A stretch of 64,000 nt of DNA from Nocardioides furvisabuli (GCF_021083185.1 NZ_JAIGQB010000001.1:310001-374000), one strand, 5' to 3'; shown: positions 44,496-53,479, numbered from the stretch's first letter. Program-made: numbers and translations. Notes: generated from the sequence alone by a model not told the origin.

Positions 44496-45752
44496 TCAGA
44501 AGCCCGTCAGGCTGTACGCCGGCTCGCTGAGGTCCGCCATCGCTGCGAAGCGGCGTACGGAGTCCTCCGAGCCCGTGAGGCGCCCGGCACGGTGCAGCTG
44601 CCGCACCGGCACGGCACCGAGGTAGAGCGAGCCCAGCGTCTCGGCGCTGAGGCGTACGTCGGACGCGTCGTCGGTGCGGGCGGTGGTCGCCACGCCGTCG
44701 ACGGTCGTCACGGCGAAACGTCCGGCCGCGTGGCCCTGCGGGTCGTCGACCTGGACCACGACCGACCCGTCGGCGGCCCACGGGCGGGCGGCGAGGGCGC
44801 GGGGGACGTCGAGCACCCGCAGCCAGAGGAACTCCTGGACCTCGGTGGTGCTCACCCGGTCGAGGTCGGTCAGGGCCCACATGAGCGGGTCCTCGGGGTG
44901 GAACAGGTTGAAGGTCACCTTGGCGGTCTGGTCCATGTGGCCGAGGAAGGACCAGAGCGCGAGCTGCGCCTGCGGGGTGAGCGCCACCATCTCGTCGACC
45001 CTGACCGTCTTGTCCTCACCGGGCTTCCAGATGGCGAAGCCGTCGACCGCGCCGCTCGCGTCGAGGTGCACCACGACGCGGATCTTGCGGTTGGCGCCGC
45101 CGCCGCTGGGGTCCCAGGCGCCGGTGTGCATGTCCTCGTACTGGGCCGGCCAGTCCACCGATCCGCGCTGGCGGGCGTGGAAGGCGTCGAAGACGGCCTT
45201 GACGTGCGGCCACGCCTCCGCGGGCTCGAGGAGCTCGACGCGGCCGGGGTCGCGGAAGTCGCGGAGCTCGAAGCCGGCGGTGGTGTCGACGCTGACGCCC
45301 GTGCGGAAGGTGGCCGGGCCGAAGCCCCAGCGGCCGTAGATGGTGGCCTCGGCCGCGGTCAGGGCGGCCATCGGCACGCGCTGGGCGACGGCGTCGGCGA
45401 GATCGTCCTCGATGAGCCGGCGCAGCAGTCCCCTGCGGCGGTGCGCCGCGCTGGTGGTGACGTCGGTGATCATCCGAAGCGGCAGCAGCTCGCGGCCGGC
45501 GTTGAGGGTCTTGTCGAGGCTGGCGTAGGTGGCGACGGGCATGGGACCGGCGCCGAGCTCTCCCTCGGGCAGCCAGGCGCCGCGGACGGTCACGTCGTCG
45601 GTGCGGTAGTGCCTGACCCACCGCTCGACGCTGTCGTCCTCGGGGCGGTCGTCGCGGAACCCGCGCAGGACCGCCTCGATCCACCCGCGACGGCGCGCGG
45701 CCGCGGCGGGGGAGTCGTCGGAGAGGTCGAGGAGGGCGAAGTCGTAGTCCAC
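44496..45752 (-). CDS. Eis-like GNAT N-acetyltransferase
   Basis: The 418-residue protein has the Eis family tripartite layout: an N-terminal GNAT domain with the acetyl-CoA loop DVTTSAAHRRRGLLRRL, a second GNAT-like domain, and a C-terminal SCP2-like domain. It keeps the catalytic tyrosine region ATIYGRWGFG and ends in the aromatic carboxylate TGF. Eis of mycobacteria acetylates aminoglycosides and protein lysines; the natural substrate here is unknown. GTG 45752 is 6 nt behind TAGCGT (45759-45764, minus strand). Confidence 0.92.
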   Translation of the reverse strand: MDYDFALLDLSDDSPAAAARRRGWIEAVLRGFRDDRPEDDSVERWVRHYRTDDVTVRGAWLPEGELGAGPMPVATYASLDKTLNAGRELLPLRMITDVTTSAAHRRRGLLRRLIEDDLADAVAQRVPMAALTAAEATIYGRWGFGPATFRTGVSVDTTAGFELRDFRDPGRVELLEPAEAWPHVKAVFDAFHARQRGSVDWPAQYEDMHTGAWDPSGGGANRKIRVVVHLDASGAVDGFAIWKPGEDKTVRVDEMVALTPQAQLALWSFLGHMDQTAKVTFNLFHPEDPLMWALTDLDRVSTTEVQEFLWLRVLDVPRALAARPWAADGSVVVQVDDPQGHAAGRFAVTTVDGVATTARTDDASDVRLSAETLGSLYLGAVPVRQLHRAGRLTGSEDSVRRFAAMADLSEPAYSLTGF

Positions 45753-45758
45753 CCGTCC

Positions 45759-45764
45759 ACGCTA
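45759..45764 (-). promoter_or_regulatory. Leaderless -10 of the Eis-like gene (TAGCGT)
   Basis: TAGCGT on the minus strand ends 6 nt before GTG 45752. Confidence 0.5.
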
Positions 45765-45792
45765 GTGAGCGGCCCGGTGGGCCCGCCACGGG

Positions 45793-46668
45793 TTATCCGA
45801 GCAGGAACAGCGGCGCCGCGACGAGCACCGACCACACCAGCTCGGAGGCGCCGGTGGCAGCGAGGACCGGGATGAGGGCGGGGCCGGTGGCGCCACCGAG
45901 GACGGCCCGGGTCGGGACGCTGGCGCGGGCCAGGAAGCCGAGCCCGATCAGCGCCCACCACGTCGTGGCGGCGGCGACCGCGACGACCGCTGCGGCTGCG
46001 ACCAGCACGAGGAAGGCGAAGAGGTGGCGGGTGCGCTCGTCGCCGAGGCGCACGGCCAGGGTGCGCTTGCCGGCGACGGTGTCGGTGGGGATGTCGCGCA
46101 GGTTGTTGGCGACCAGGATCGCGCACGCCAGCGCGCCGATGCCGACGCCGGCGTAGAGGGCCGCCCACTCCCAGGTCTGCGTCTGGACGTAGGTCGTGCC
46201 GACCACCGCGACGAGGCCGAAGAAGACGAACACCATGACCTCGCCGAGCCCGAGGTAGCCGTAGGGCCTGTTGCCGCCGGTGTAGAACCACGCCGCCACG
46301 ACGCACACCAGGCCCACCGCCACCAGCCACCAGGCGGTCGTCGCGGCGAGGACCAGCCCGGCCAGGGCGGCCACGCCGAACGCGGTGAAGGCCGCGGCCT
46401 TCACCGCCCCCGGGGTCGCCGCGCCCGAGCCCACCAGCCGCATCGGCCCCACCCGGTCGGCGTCGGTGCCGCGGATGCCGTCGGAGTAGTCGTTGGCGTA
46501 GTTGACGCCGACCTGCAGTGCAAGGCTGACGACCAGGGCCAGCAGGGCCTTCCACCACACCGCCTGGTCGGCGTACGCCGCGACGCCGGTGCCGGCCAGC
46601 ACCGGGGCGACTGCGGCGGGCAGGGTGCGCGGCCGGGCGCCGGCGAGCCAGTCAGCGGTGGAGGTCAC
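45793..46668 (-). CDS. menA: 1,4-dihydroxy-2-naphthoate polyprenyltransferase
   Basis: MenA attaches the polyprenyl chain to dihydroxynaphthoate at the membrane, giving demethylmenaquinone. The 291-residue protein has eight to nine membrane segments and the prenyl-diphosphate motif VNYANDYSDGIRGTDADR, with a second aspartate motif NNLRDIPTD. Translation is taken from GTG 46668 (MTSTADWLAGARPRTLPA), which overlaps the MFS gene end by 17 nt, so the two are cotranscribed. Confidence 0.96.
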   Translation of the reverse strand: MTSTADWLAGARPRTLPAAVAPVLAGTGVAAYADQAVWWKALLALVVSLALQVGVNYANDYSDGIRGTDADRVGPMRLVGSGAATPGAVKAAAFTAFGVAALAGLVLAATTAWWLVAVGLVCVVAAWFYTGGNRPYGYLGLGEVMVFVFFGLVAVVGTTYVQTQTWEWAALYAGVGIGALACAILVANNLRDIPTDTVAGKRTLAVRLGDERTRHLFAFLVLVAAAAVVAVAAATTWWALIGLGFLARASVPTRAVLGGATGPALIPVLAATGASELVWSVLVAAPLFLLG

Positions 46669-48007
46669 CGGTGGATTCTGGCAGGGGTCCGTCCGGCTCC
46701 ATCGGCAAGGGCTCCTGCGAGACCGCGACGGCCGCGGGCTCGGGTCCGCTCGCCCGCGCGTCGGCGAGGACGTCGGCCGGGACGTGCTGCTCGAGGAAGC
46801 GTCGTCCGGAGTGCGCGGAGGCGTGGAGGCCGACCGCACCGACGGTGACGATCGCCGCGATGGTGAGCCAGCCGAAGGCGCCCCACTCCATCGCGAGGAA
46901 GCCGTAGGCCGCCGGTGCCCAGAACCGGCCGAGCGTGCCGCCGAGCTCGGAGACGCCCTGGTAGTCGCCGCGGCGGCGGGGGTCCATCAGCTCGGCCTCG
47001 AGCGTCCATCCCGAGGCGGAGAGGAACAGCTCGGCCCAGGTGAGGACGATGTGGCCGACGAAGAACAGCACGATGGTGAGCCATCCGGTCGTCTCGTGGG
47101 TGGCCAGCGTGACGAGGCAGGTCAGCACGAAGAACAGCGTCGAGAGGCGTACGGCGCGCAGGGCGGTCTCCACGTCACGGATCCCGCGCGAGGCCAGCCG
47201 CGGGAGCACGATGCACATCACCGTGTTGGTGCCGAAGAGCACCGCGACCAGCACCTTGGGGGCGTCGGTCTCGGTCACCAGCCACACGGGGATGACCGTG
47301 TGCAGCAGCACCTGGTTGGTCCACATGACGCCCGTGAAGAAGGTGACCGCGATCCAGCTGCGGTTGCGGATGGCGGGGATGCCCTCGGGCTTCGCCCGCG
47401 GCTCGGAGCTGCGTACGTCGTGGGTGGCGTCGGGCAGTCGTGGGATCGCCGCGCTGTTGAGGAGGAACAGCACCGCGCTGACCAGCGGCGCCCATCGCAG
47501 GGCCTCGGTGCCGAAGGCGATGGCCCCTGCGCCGAGGAAGGCGCCGATGCTGAAGCCCACGTTGAGCGCGGAGTAGAGGTAGGCGCGCGACTCCACCCGC
47601 TCCGCCGGCGGCAGGATGTCGATCACGTAGGCGCCGTGCGCGGTGCCGCCCAGGGTGCCCGCGACCTCCATCGCGACGGCGAGCGCGACGTACTCGGGGA
47701 AGCTGTCGATGAAGGGCCACGCGAGGAAGAGCGCGCCCTGCACCGCCGCCGACAGGGTCCACATCCGCTTGGGACCGAAGTGGTCGACCAGCTTGCCCAT
47801 CGGCACCGCGACGATGAAGCTCGCGACCGCTGCGATGGTCAGCCCGATGCCCACCTCGGCCAGCGAGAGCCCGACCACGAGGGTGAAGAAGACCGCAGAC
47901 CCGGCGAGGAAGGTGCCGTCACCGGACGCGAAGAGCAGCGACTGGATCGACAGTCGCCGGGCGAGGGTGGACGGGGGCGTGGCGTAGTTCTTCAGGGCGG
48001 TGAGCAT
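46652..48007 (-). CDS. MFS transporter
   Basis: The 451-residue protein has 12 predicted membrane segments and the MFS loop 2-3 motif VPMGKLVDHFGPKRMW. The substrate is unknown. A GAGAGGA ribosome site precedes ATG 48007. It is encoded directly upstream of menA in a 17-nt overlap, so it may be produced together with the menaquinone pathway, although nothing shows a direct role. The C-terminal tail of about 45 residues is Pro/Glu-rich and cytoplasmic. Confidence 0.92.
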   Translation of the reverse strand: MLTALKNYATPPSTLARRLSIQSLLFASGDGTFLAGSAVFFTLVVGLSLAEVGIGLTIAAVASFIVAVPMGKLVDHFGPKRMWTLSAAVQGALFLAWPFIDSFPEYVALAVAMEVAGTLGGTAHGAYVIDILPPAERVESRAYLYSALNVGFSIGAFLGAGAIAFGTEALRWAPLVSAVLFLLNSAAIPRLPDATHDVRSSEPRAKPEGIPAIRNRSWIAVTFFTGVMWTNQVLLHTVIPVWLVTETDAPKVLVAVLFGTNTVMCIVLPRLASRGIRDVETALRAVRLSTLFFVLTCLVTLATHETTGWLTIVLFFVGHIVLTWAELFLSASGWTLEAELMDPRRRGDYQGVSELGGTLGRFWAPAAYGFLAMEWGAFGWLTIAAIVTVGAVGLHASAHSGRRFLEQHVPADVLADARASGPEPAAVAVSQEPLPMEPDGPLPESTGDLHR

Positions 48008-48050
48008 CGCCGGTCATCCTCTCCCGCGAGGGCGCCGGGCGTCCTGTCAT

Positions 48051-48203
48051 TTACCCGTCGCGGGAGTCGTCCTCGTCACGTCCCTCGGCCATCCGCCGGG
48101 TGTCGCGGCGGATGCCCTCGGCACGTCGCTTCTCGAACAGCAGGACGGCCACGACCACGCCCGTCGTCACCAGGACGACGAGCACGAGCCGGAAGAGGTC
48201 CAC
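48051..48203 (-). CDS. Very small membrane protein
   Basis: This 50-residue protein consists of one membrane segment (LFRLVLVVLVTTGVVVAVLL) and a basic then acidic tail (RRAEGIRRDTRRMAEGRDED). It starts at GTG 48203, one base after the stop of the DUF1330 gene, so translation is probably coupled. The function is unknown. Confidence 0.7.
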   Translation of the reverse strand: MDLFRLVLVVLVTTGVVVAVLLFEKRRAEGIRRDTRRMAEGRDEDDSRDG

Positions 48204-48204
48204 G

Positions 48205-48492
48205 CTAGGCCCCCGGCACCACGCGCAGGTCGCGGTCGGCGCCGTCGCCCAGGGCACGCAGGGCCTCCTGGTAGGCCTCGCTGTCGTGCGCGGCGCGGGC
48301 GGCCTCCACCGACGCGAACTCGATGACGACGGTGCGGGTCTGCTCGCCCTGCTCGTAGGTCACCTCGGGGTTGCCGCGCGCGAGGAACCGGCCGCCGGCC
48401 TCGCGGATGGCCGGCCCCGCGAGCTCGGCGTACGCCGCGACCTTGGCGGGGTCGTGCACGGCCTTGTAGACGCAGATCCAGTAGGCGCTCAT
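48205..48492 (-). CDS. DUF1330 family protein
   Basis: The 95-residue protein has the ferredoxin-like DUF1330 pattern: YWICVYKAVHDPAKVAAYAE, GGRFLARGNP and RTVVIEFASVEAARAAHDS. It belongs to the dimeric alpha-beta barrel group; its biochemical function is not known. ATG 48492 is 7 nt behind TAGGCT, back to back with the menE promoter. Confidence 0.92.
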   Translation of the reverse strand: MSAYWICVYKAVHDPAKVAAYAELAGPAIREAGGRFLARGNPEVTYEQGEQTRTVVIEFASVEAARAAHDSEAYQEALRALGDGADRDLRVVPGA

Positions 48493-48526
48493 GCCCCAGA
48501 GCCTACGGAGCACTAGCGTTCGGCGT
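48493..48526. promoter_or_regulatory. Back-to-back leaderless promoters (DUF1330 / menE)
   Basis: Start codons are 34 bp apart. TAGGCT (48500-48505, minus strand) and TAGCGT (48514-48519, plus strand) are separated by 8 bp, and each ends 7 nt before its start codon. Confidence 0.6.
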
Positions 48527-49546
48527 GTGAGTCACCTCCGGCCCTCGGACGAGCCCTCGGTCGCGATCAGGCAGCTGTCGCGCTGGCTCGAGGCCGACAC
48601 CCCCGCCCCGCTGCTGATCGAGACCTCCGGCTCCACCGGTCGGCCCAAGGGCGTCGTGCTGCCCCGCCGGGCCGTCCTCGCGAGCGTCGAGGCGTCCGCG
48701 CGCAGGCTGGGCGCGTCGGGCCGCTGGCTGCTGGCGCTGCCGTCGTCGTACGTCGCCGGGGTGCAGGTGATCGTGCGCTCCCTGGTGGCCGGGCACGAGC
48801 CGGTGGTCGTCGACGGGCTCGACGTCGGGCGCGCCTCGGCTGCCCACCACGGCGACACCCCGACCTTCGTCTCCCTCGTCCCGACCCAGCTGCACCGGAT
48901 CATGACCGACCCCGACCAGGTGGCGGCTCTCGCGCGCTGCCACACCGTGCTCGTCGGCGGGGCCGGGCTGGACCCCGACCTGCGCCGGCGCGCCGAGGAG
49001 CAGGGCGTCCGGCTGGTCGCGACCTACGGCTCCTCGGAGACCGCCGGCGGGTGCGTCTACGACGGCGTGCCGCTCGACGGCGTGGCCGTCACCCTCGGCC
49101 CGGAGGGGCGCATCCGCATCGGCGGGCCCACGCTGTTCAGCCACTACGACCACGACCCCGAGCTCACCGCCGAGACCGTGGTGGACGGCTGGTACGTCAC
49201 CTCCGACGCCGGCCGCCTCGACGAGGACGGGCGCCTGCAGGTCCTCGGCCGCGTCGACGACGTCATCATCAGCGGCGGGGTGAAGATCCCGCTCACCACG
49301 GTCGCCGAGCGGCTGCGCCGCCACCTGCTGGTGCAGCAGGCCGAGGTCTTCGGCGTGCCCGACCCCGAGTGGGGCCAGAAGCTCGTCGCGGTGCTCGTCG
49401 GCACCGCCCACGACGCCGAGCTGCGCGACTGGATCAGCGCCGAGCACCCGCGCTCGTGGGCCCCGCGCGAGTTCCGGTGGGTCGAGCAGCTCCCGCTGCT
49501 GCCCAACGGCAAGGTCGACCGCCAGGCCGTCCGAGCAGGCCTGTGA
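48527..49546 (+). CDS. menE: o-Succinylbenzoate-CoA ligase
   Basis: MenE activates o-succinylbenzoate for ring closure in menaquinone synthesis. The 339-residue enzyme is a short ANL ligase with P-loop IETSGSTGRPKGVVLPR, ATYGSSETAGGCVY, WYVTSDAGRLDEDG and the C-terminal lysine LPNGKVDRQAV. It is shorter than general acyl-CoA ligases, as usual for actinobacterial MenE. It starts at GTG 48527 and touches menC by TGATG. Confidence 0.95.
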   Translation: MSHLRPSDEPSVAIRQLSRWLEADTPAPLLIETSGSTGRPKGVVLPRRAVLASVEASARRLGASGRWLLALPSSYVAGVQVIVRSLVAGHEPVVVDGLDVGRASAAHHGDTPTFVSLVPTQLHRIMTDPDQVAALARCHTVLVGGAGLDPDLRRRAEEQGVRLVATYGSSETAGGCVYDGVPLDGVAVTLGPEGRIRIGGPTLFSHYDHDPELTAETVVDGWYVTSDAGRLDEDGRLQVLGRVDDVIISGGVKIPLTTVAERLRRHLLVQQAEVFGVPDPEWGQKLVAVLVGTAHDAELRDWISAEHPRSWAPREFRWVEQLPLLPNGKVDRQAVRAGL

Positions 49547-50496
49547 TGCGCGACCTGCACGTCTTCGCCATCGGGCTGCGCACCCGTTTCCGCGGCATCA
49601 CCGTGCGGGAGGGAGTGCTCCTGCGCGGCGAGGCCGGCTGGGGGGAGTGGTCGCCCTTCCTGGAGTACGACGACGCCACTGCGCGGCCGTGGCTGGCGGC
49701 CGCCCGCGAGGCCGCCGACGTGGGTTGGCCGACGCCGCTGCGCGACCGCGTGCCCGTCAACGTCACCGTCCCTGCGACCGATCCCGAGCGGGCCCACGCG
49801 ATCGTCGCGGCCGGCGGGTGCCGCACCGCGAAGGTCAAGGTCGCCGAGCGCGGGCAGGTGCTGGCCGACGACCTCGCGCGGGTCGAGGCCGTCCGCGACG
49901 CCCTCGGTCCCGACGGGCTGGTCCGCGTCGACGCCAACGGCGCCTGGGACGTCGACGAGGCGGTCCGCGCGATCGCCGCCCTCGCCCGCGCTGCCGGTGG
50001 GCTGGAGTACGTCGAGCAGCCGGTCGCCTCGGTCGAGGACCTCGCCGTCGTACGCCGCCGCGTCTCGGTGCCGATCGCCGCCGACGAGTCGATCAGGCGT
50101 GCCGAGGACCCCTACCGCGTGCGCGACCTCGAGGCGGCCGACATCGCCGTGCTCAAGGTGCAGCCGCTCGGCGGCGTCCGCGCCTGCCTGCGGATCGCCG
50201 AGGACATCGGGCTGCCCGTGGTCGTCTCCAGCGCCATCGAGTCGAGCATCGGCATCGCCGCCGGGGTCGCCCTCGCGGCCGCGCTCCCCGAGCTCCACCA
50301 CGCCAGCGGCCTCGCCACCGTGCAGATGCTCACCGGCGACGTCGTGGCGCAGCCGTTGCTGCCGGTCGACGGCATGCTGGTCGTCGCCCGCCCCGACGTC
50401 GACGAGGCCGCCCTGGCCGGGGTCGCCGCCGCGGACGACCGGGTCGCCCACTGGCGCGCGCGGCTGGTGTCGGTAGGGCAGGATCCCCGGACATGA
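49546..50496 (+). CDS. menC: o-Succinylbenzoate synthase
   Basis: MenC dehydrates SHCHC to o-succinylbenzoate. The 316-residue enolase-superfamily protein has the KxK base pair in RTAKVKVAERG, metal ligands in LVRVDANGAW, YVEQPV and IAADESIRR, and the last lysine in IAVLKVQPLGG. Its stop overlaps menD by ATGA. Confidence 0.95.
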   Translation: MRDLHVFAIGLRTRFRGITVREGVLLRGEAGWGEWSPFLEYDDATARPWLAAAREAADVGWPTPLRDRVPVNVTVPATDPERAHAIVAAGGCRTAKVKVAERGQVLADDLARVEAVRDALGPDGLVRVDANGAWDVDEAVRAIAALARAAGGLEYVEQPVASVEDLAVVRRRVSVPIAADESIRRAEDPYRVRDLEAADIAVLKVQPLGGVRACLRIAEDIGLPVVVSSAIESSIGIAAGVALAAALPELHHASGLATVQMLTGDVVAQPLLPVDGMLVVARPDVDEAALAGVAAADDRVAHWRARLVSVGQDPRT

Positions 50497-52097
50497 CCAC
50501 CCCGTCGACCGCGCTCGCCCGCACCGTCGTGACCGCGCTCCGGGGTTCCGGGGTGTGCGAGGTGGTGCTCGCACCCGGCTCGCGCAACGCGCCTCTGTCC
50601 TTCGCGCTGTACGACGCCGCGCAGGCCGGCGGGCTGCGGCTGCACACCCGCATCGACGAGCGCACGGCCGGCTTCCTCGCGCTCGGCCTCGGCAAGGTGA
50701 CCGGGCGACCGGCCGCCATGGTCTGCACCTCGGGCACGGCCGTGGCCAACCTGCTGCCCGCGGTGGTCGAGGCCGCGCACGCCGGCGTACCGCTCGTGGT
50801 CGTCACCGCCGACCGTCCCGCACGCCTGCGGGGCACCGGCGCCAACCAGACCACCGACCAGGTCGGCATCTTCGGCGCCTTCGCCCCCACGCTCGACGTG
50901 ACGGTGGCCGACCTCGACGAGCTGCTGGCCTTCGTCCGCACCCACGAGTGGGTGCGACCGGTCCACCTCAACGTCCAGCTCGACGACCCGCTGCTGCCCG
51001 ACGACGACGGCTGGGACGGGGGAGACGTGCCCACCTGGGGGGTCACCCCGGAGGCGACCGATCGGGACGTGGCCGAGCTCGCCCCGGGCCCGCGCACGGT
51101 GGTGGTCGCCGGCGACGACGCCGGCCCGCCGGCCCGTCAGCTCGCGGAGAGCGCCGGCTGGCCGCTGCTGGCCGAGCCGTCCAGCGGCTGCCGCACGGGG
51201 GACGCCGCGATCCGCACCTACCGCCTCCTGCTCGGCACCGAGCTGGGCGAGCGGGTCCAGCGCGTGGTGGTGTTCGGCCACCCGACCCTGTCCCGCCCGG
51301 TGGCGCGCCTGCTCGCCCGCGACGACGTCGAGGTCGTGTCGGTCCGGCACCGCGGCACCTGGTCGGACCGGCCCTTCCCGGTGTCGGGCGAGCACGACGG
51401 TGCCAGGGTCACGGTCGCCGACGACCCCGCGTGGCTGGAGGAGTGGCAGCTCGTCGACCGGTCCGTCGGTCGCAAGCTCGACCGCCTCCTGGCAGCCGAG
51501 CCGGACCTGACGCCCCACGAGGTCGCCGGGGCGGTCAGCCGGGCGCTGCCGGCGCGCGGGTTGCTCGTCGTCGGCGCCTCGAACCCGGTCCGCGACCTCG
51601 ACCTGATGGTCGCGCCCTACGAGGTGGGCGGGCGTCGCAAGGTGATCGCCAACCGCGGCCTGGCGGGGATCGACGGCACCACGAGCACCGCGATCGGCGC
51701 CGCGCTGGGTCGGCCGCAGTCCTCGCGCGCGATCGCGCTGGTCGGTGACGTGACCTTCCTGCACGACGCGACGGGGATGTTCCTCGGGCCGCGTGAGGAG
51801 CGTCCCGACCTGACGATCGTGGTGGTCAACGACGACGGCGGCTCCATCTTCGCCACCCTCGAGCAGGGCGCACCGGAGCACGCCGAGCGGTTCGACACCC
51901 TCTTCGGCACCCCGCACGGGGTCGACCTCGCCAGCCTGTGCGCAGCCGCGCGCGTGCCGCACCTGCGCGTCGACAGCCTGCCGGAGCTCGAGCAGGCGCT
52001 CGCCTCGCCGAACGGCGGCATCGAGGTCGTCGAGGCGCGCGTACGCCGCGACAACCGCCGCGAGCTGGACGAGAAGATCCGCGCGCTGACCCCCTGA
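50493..52097 (+). CDS. menD: 2-Succinyl-5-enolpyruvyl-6-hydroxy-3-cyclohexene-1-carboxylate synthase
   Basis: MenD is the thiamine-diphosphate enzyme that adds a succinyl unit from 2-oxoglutarate to isochorismate. The 534 residues show the N-terminal motif VLAPGSRNAPLSFAL, catalytic glutamate in RIDERTAGFLALG, and the ThDP/metal motif GDVTFLHD with VVNDDGGSIF. It ends in a compound hairpin that contains its stop codon. MenH and MenB are not encoded in this window. Confidence 0.96.
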   Translation: MTTPSTALARTVVTALRGSGVCEVVLAPGSRNAPLSFALYDAAQAGGLRLHTRIDERTAGFLALGLGKVTGRPAAMVCTSGTAVANLLPAVVEAAHAGVPLVVVTADRPARLRGTGANQTTDQVGIFGAFAPTLDVTVADLDELLAFVRTHEWVRPVHLNVQLDDPLLPDDDGWDGGDVPTWGVTPEATDRDVAELAPGPRTVVVAGDDAGPPARQLAESAGWPLLAEPSSGCRTGDAAIRTYRLLLGTELGERVQRVVVFGHPTLSRPVARLLARDDVEVVSVRHRGTWSDRPFPVSGEHDGARVTVADDPAWLEEWQLVDRSVGRKLDRLLAAEPDLTPHEVAGAVSRALPARGLLVVGASNPVRDLDLMVAPYEVGGRRKVIANRGLAGIDGTTSTAIGAALGRPQSSRAIALVGDVTFLHDATGMFLGPREERPDLTIVVVNDDGGSIFATLEQGAPEHAERFDTLFGTPHGVDLASLCAAARVPHLRVDSLPELEQALASPNGGIEVVEARVRRDNRRELDEKIRALTP

Positions 52098-52120
52098 ACC
52101 AGGGGGCCAACGCGCGGATC
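52076..52120. terminator. Compound hairpin over the menD stop codon
   Basis: An outer exact 10-bp stem (GATCCGCGCG, 52076-52085, with 52111-52120) encloses an inner exact 7-bp stem (CCCCCTG, 52090-52096, with CAGGGGG, 52100-52106). The menD TGA is in the inner part. Placed between convergent genes it can stop both transcripts. Confidence 0.65.
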
Positions 52121-52146
52121 GTGGTCGTGCGCGGTCGTTCGGTCGA

Positions 52147-53346
52147 TCAGGCCTGCGGGGTCTCCCACACGCGGACCCAGTCGACGTACATGTGCTGCGG
52201 GAGCTTCTTGTCGTTCATCTCCAGCGCCTCGTAGTCGGAGGCCAGCAGGCTCAGGATGAGGTACTGCTGCTCCTTGGAGACGCGGGCCGACGTGCGCCAG
52301 GTCTCCTTGCCGTCGATGTAGAAGACGATCTTGTTCGGGTCCCACTTGACCGAGAACACGTGGTAGTTCTTCGACCAGCCGTCGCGCTTGTTCTTCAGGA
52401 ACGACTTCGAGTCCTTGATCCACGAGCCGGTCTTGATGAGCTTGTTGCCCTTGTACCAGTGGATGAAGCTCGTCAGGCCGCCCTGCGGGTGCTTGTCACC
52501 GAAGTACTCGATGACGTCGATCTCGTGGCCGTCGGTGTGCGGGCCGTTCTCGTTGGTCGGCTGCGACCAGAAGCTGGCGTGCTGGCCCTGGCTCTTGTGC
52601 ATCTTGATGCGGGCCGCGGCGACGCCGTACCTGAAGCTGAAGCCCTCCTTGGTGCCGACGTGGCCGTTGAGGCGGTAGGCGATGCGCTTCTTCAACTTGC
52701 GCGACTTCGCGACGCATTTGCCCTTCTTGGAGCTGTCCTTGATGACGCTCAGGCGGAGCGCGCCACCGGTGACCTTGACGGCCTTGGGGTCGCCCTTGGA
52801 GCACACCCGCTTGCTGGTCGGCTCGTAGTCCTGCCCGCGCATGCTCCACACCGGGTTCAGGGTGCGGCCGGAGAACTCGTCGGTGAAGGTCGGGACGAGC
52901 CACTGCGAGGTGTCAGCACCGTCGCTGGCGACCTTCTTCAGGCCCTTGAACTTCTGGGCGACGACCCGGTAGGTCACGGCCGCCCCGCCCTTGGAGACGG
53001 CGGCGGAGAAGTGGGCGCGACCCGACTTCTCCTGCTTGGCGGTGCCGACCTTCTTCCACGACGAGCCGTTGAACTGCTCGAGGACCACCTTGCGGCCGAC
53101 CTTGACCGGCTTGATGGTGGCGGTGACACCGGCCTTGGCCGAGTTGGGGCTGGCGGTGCGCTTGCCCTGCTGGACGATCTGGGGAAGCACCTCCAGCGAG
53201 ATCTTCTGGTTCGCCTTCTTCGTCACCGCGACCGACGCGGAACGCGCCGCGGAGTCGTTGGCGGACCCGGTCTCGGTCGACAGGAGGAGGGACGCGGGCA
53301 GGAGCAGCGCGGCGACGCTGCCTGCGAGCACGCGGCGTGCAGACAT
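52147..53346 (-). CDS. Secreted glycoside hydrolase family 16 protein
   Basis: The 399-residue protein has a signal peptide (ARRVLAGSVAALLLPASLLL), an Ig-like domain at about 45-140 (VGRKVVLEQFNGSSWKKVG), and a GH16 jellyroll domain (about 150-397) with the catalytic ExDxxE motif HEIDVIEYFGD (Glu275, Asp277, Glu280). GH16 enzymes cleave beta-1,3 or mixed beta-glucans and related polysaccharides. The protein is strikingly lysine-rich for this genome. The start is ATG 53346 (MSARRVLAG). Confidence 0.93.
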   Translation of the reverse strand: MSARRVLAGSVAALLLPASLLLSTETGSANDSAARSASVAVTKKANQKISLEVLPQIVQQGKRTASPNSAKAGVTATIKPVKVGRKVVLEQFNGSSWKKVGTAKQEKSGRAHFSAAVSKGGAAVTYRVVAQKFKGLKKVASDGADTSQWLVPTFTDEFSGRTLNPVWSMRGQDYEPTSKRVCSKGDPKAVKVTGGALRLSVIKDSSKKGKCVAKSRKLKKRIAYRLNGHVGTKEGFSFRYGVAAARIKMHKSQGQHASFWSQPTNENGPHTDGHEIDVIEYFGDKHPQGGLTSFIHWYKGNKLIKTGSWIKDSKSFLKNKRDGWSKNYHVFSVKWDPNKIVFYIDGKETWRTSARVSKEQQYLILSLLASDYEALEMNDKKLPQHMYVDWVRVWETPQA

Positions 53347-53479
53347 GTGGACTCTCTTCGTTCGGGTGCGATCAGGTGTTCCCCAGGGCACTCCACCCAG
53401 TCGGGAGCTGGTCACACCTTAACCTCGCGCCCCACCCGTCGTGCGATTCCCGGCAGGTTCGTCGGGCCCGGTCCCGTTC

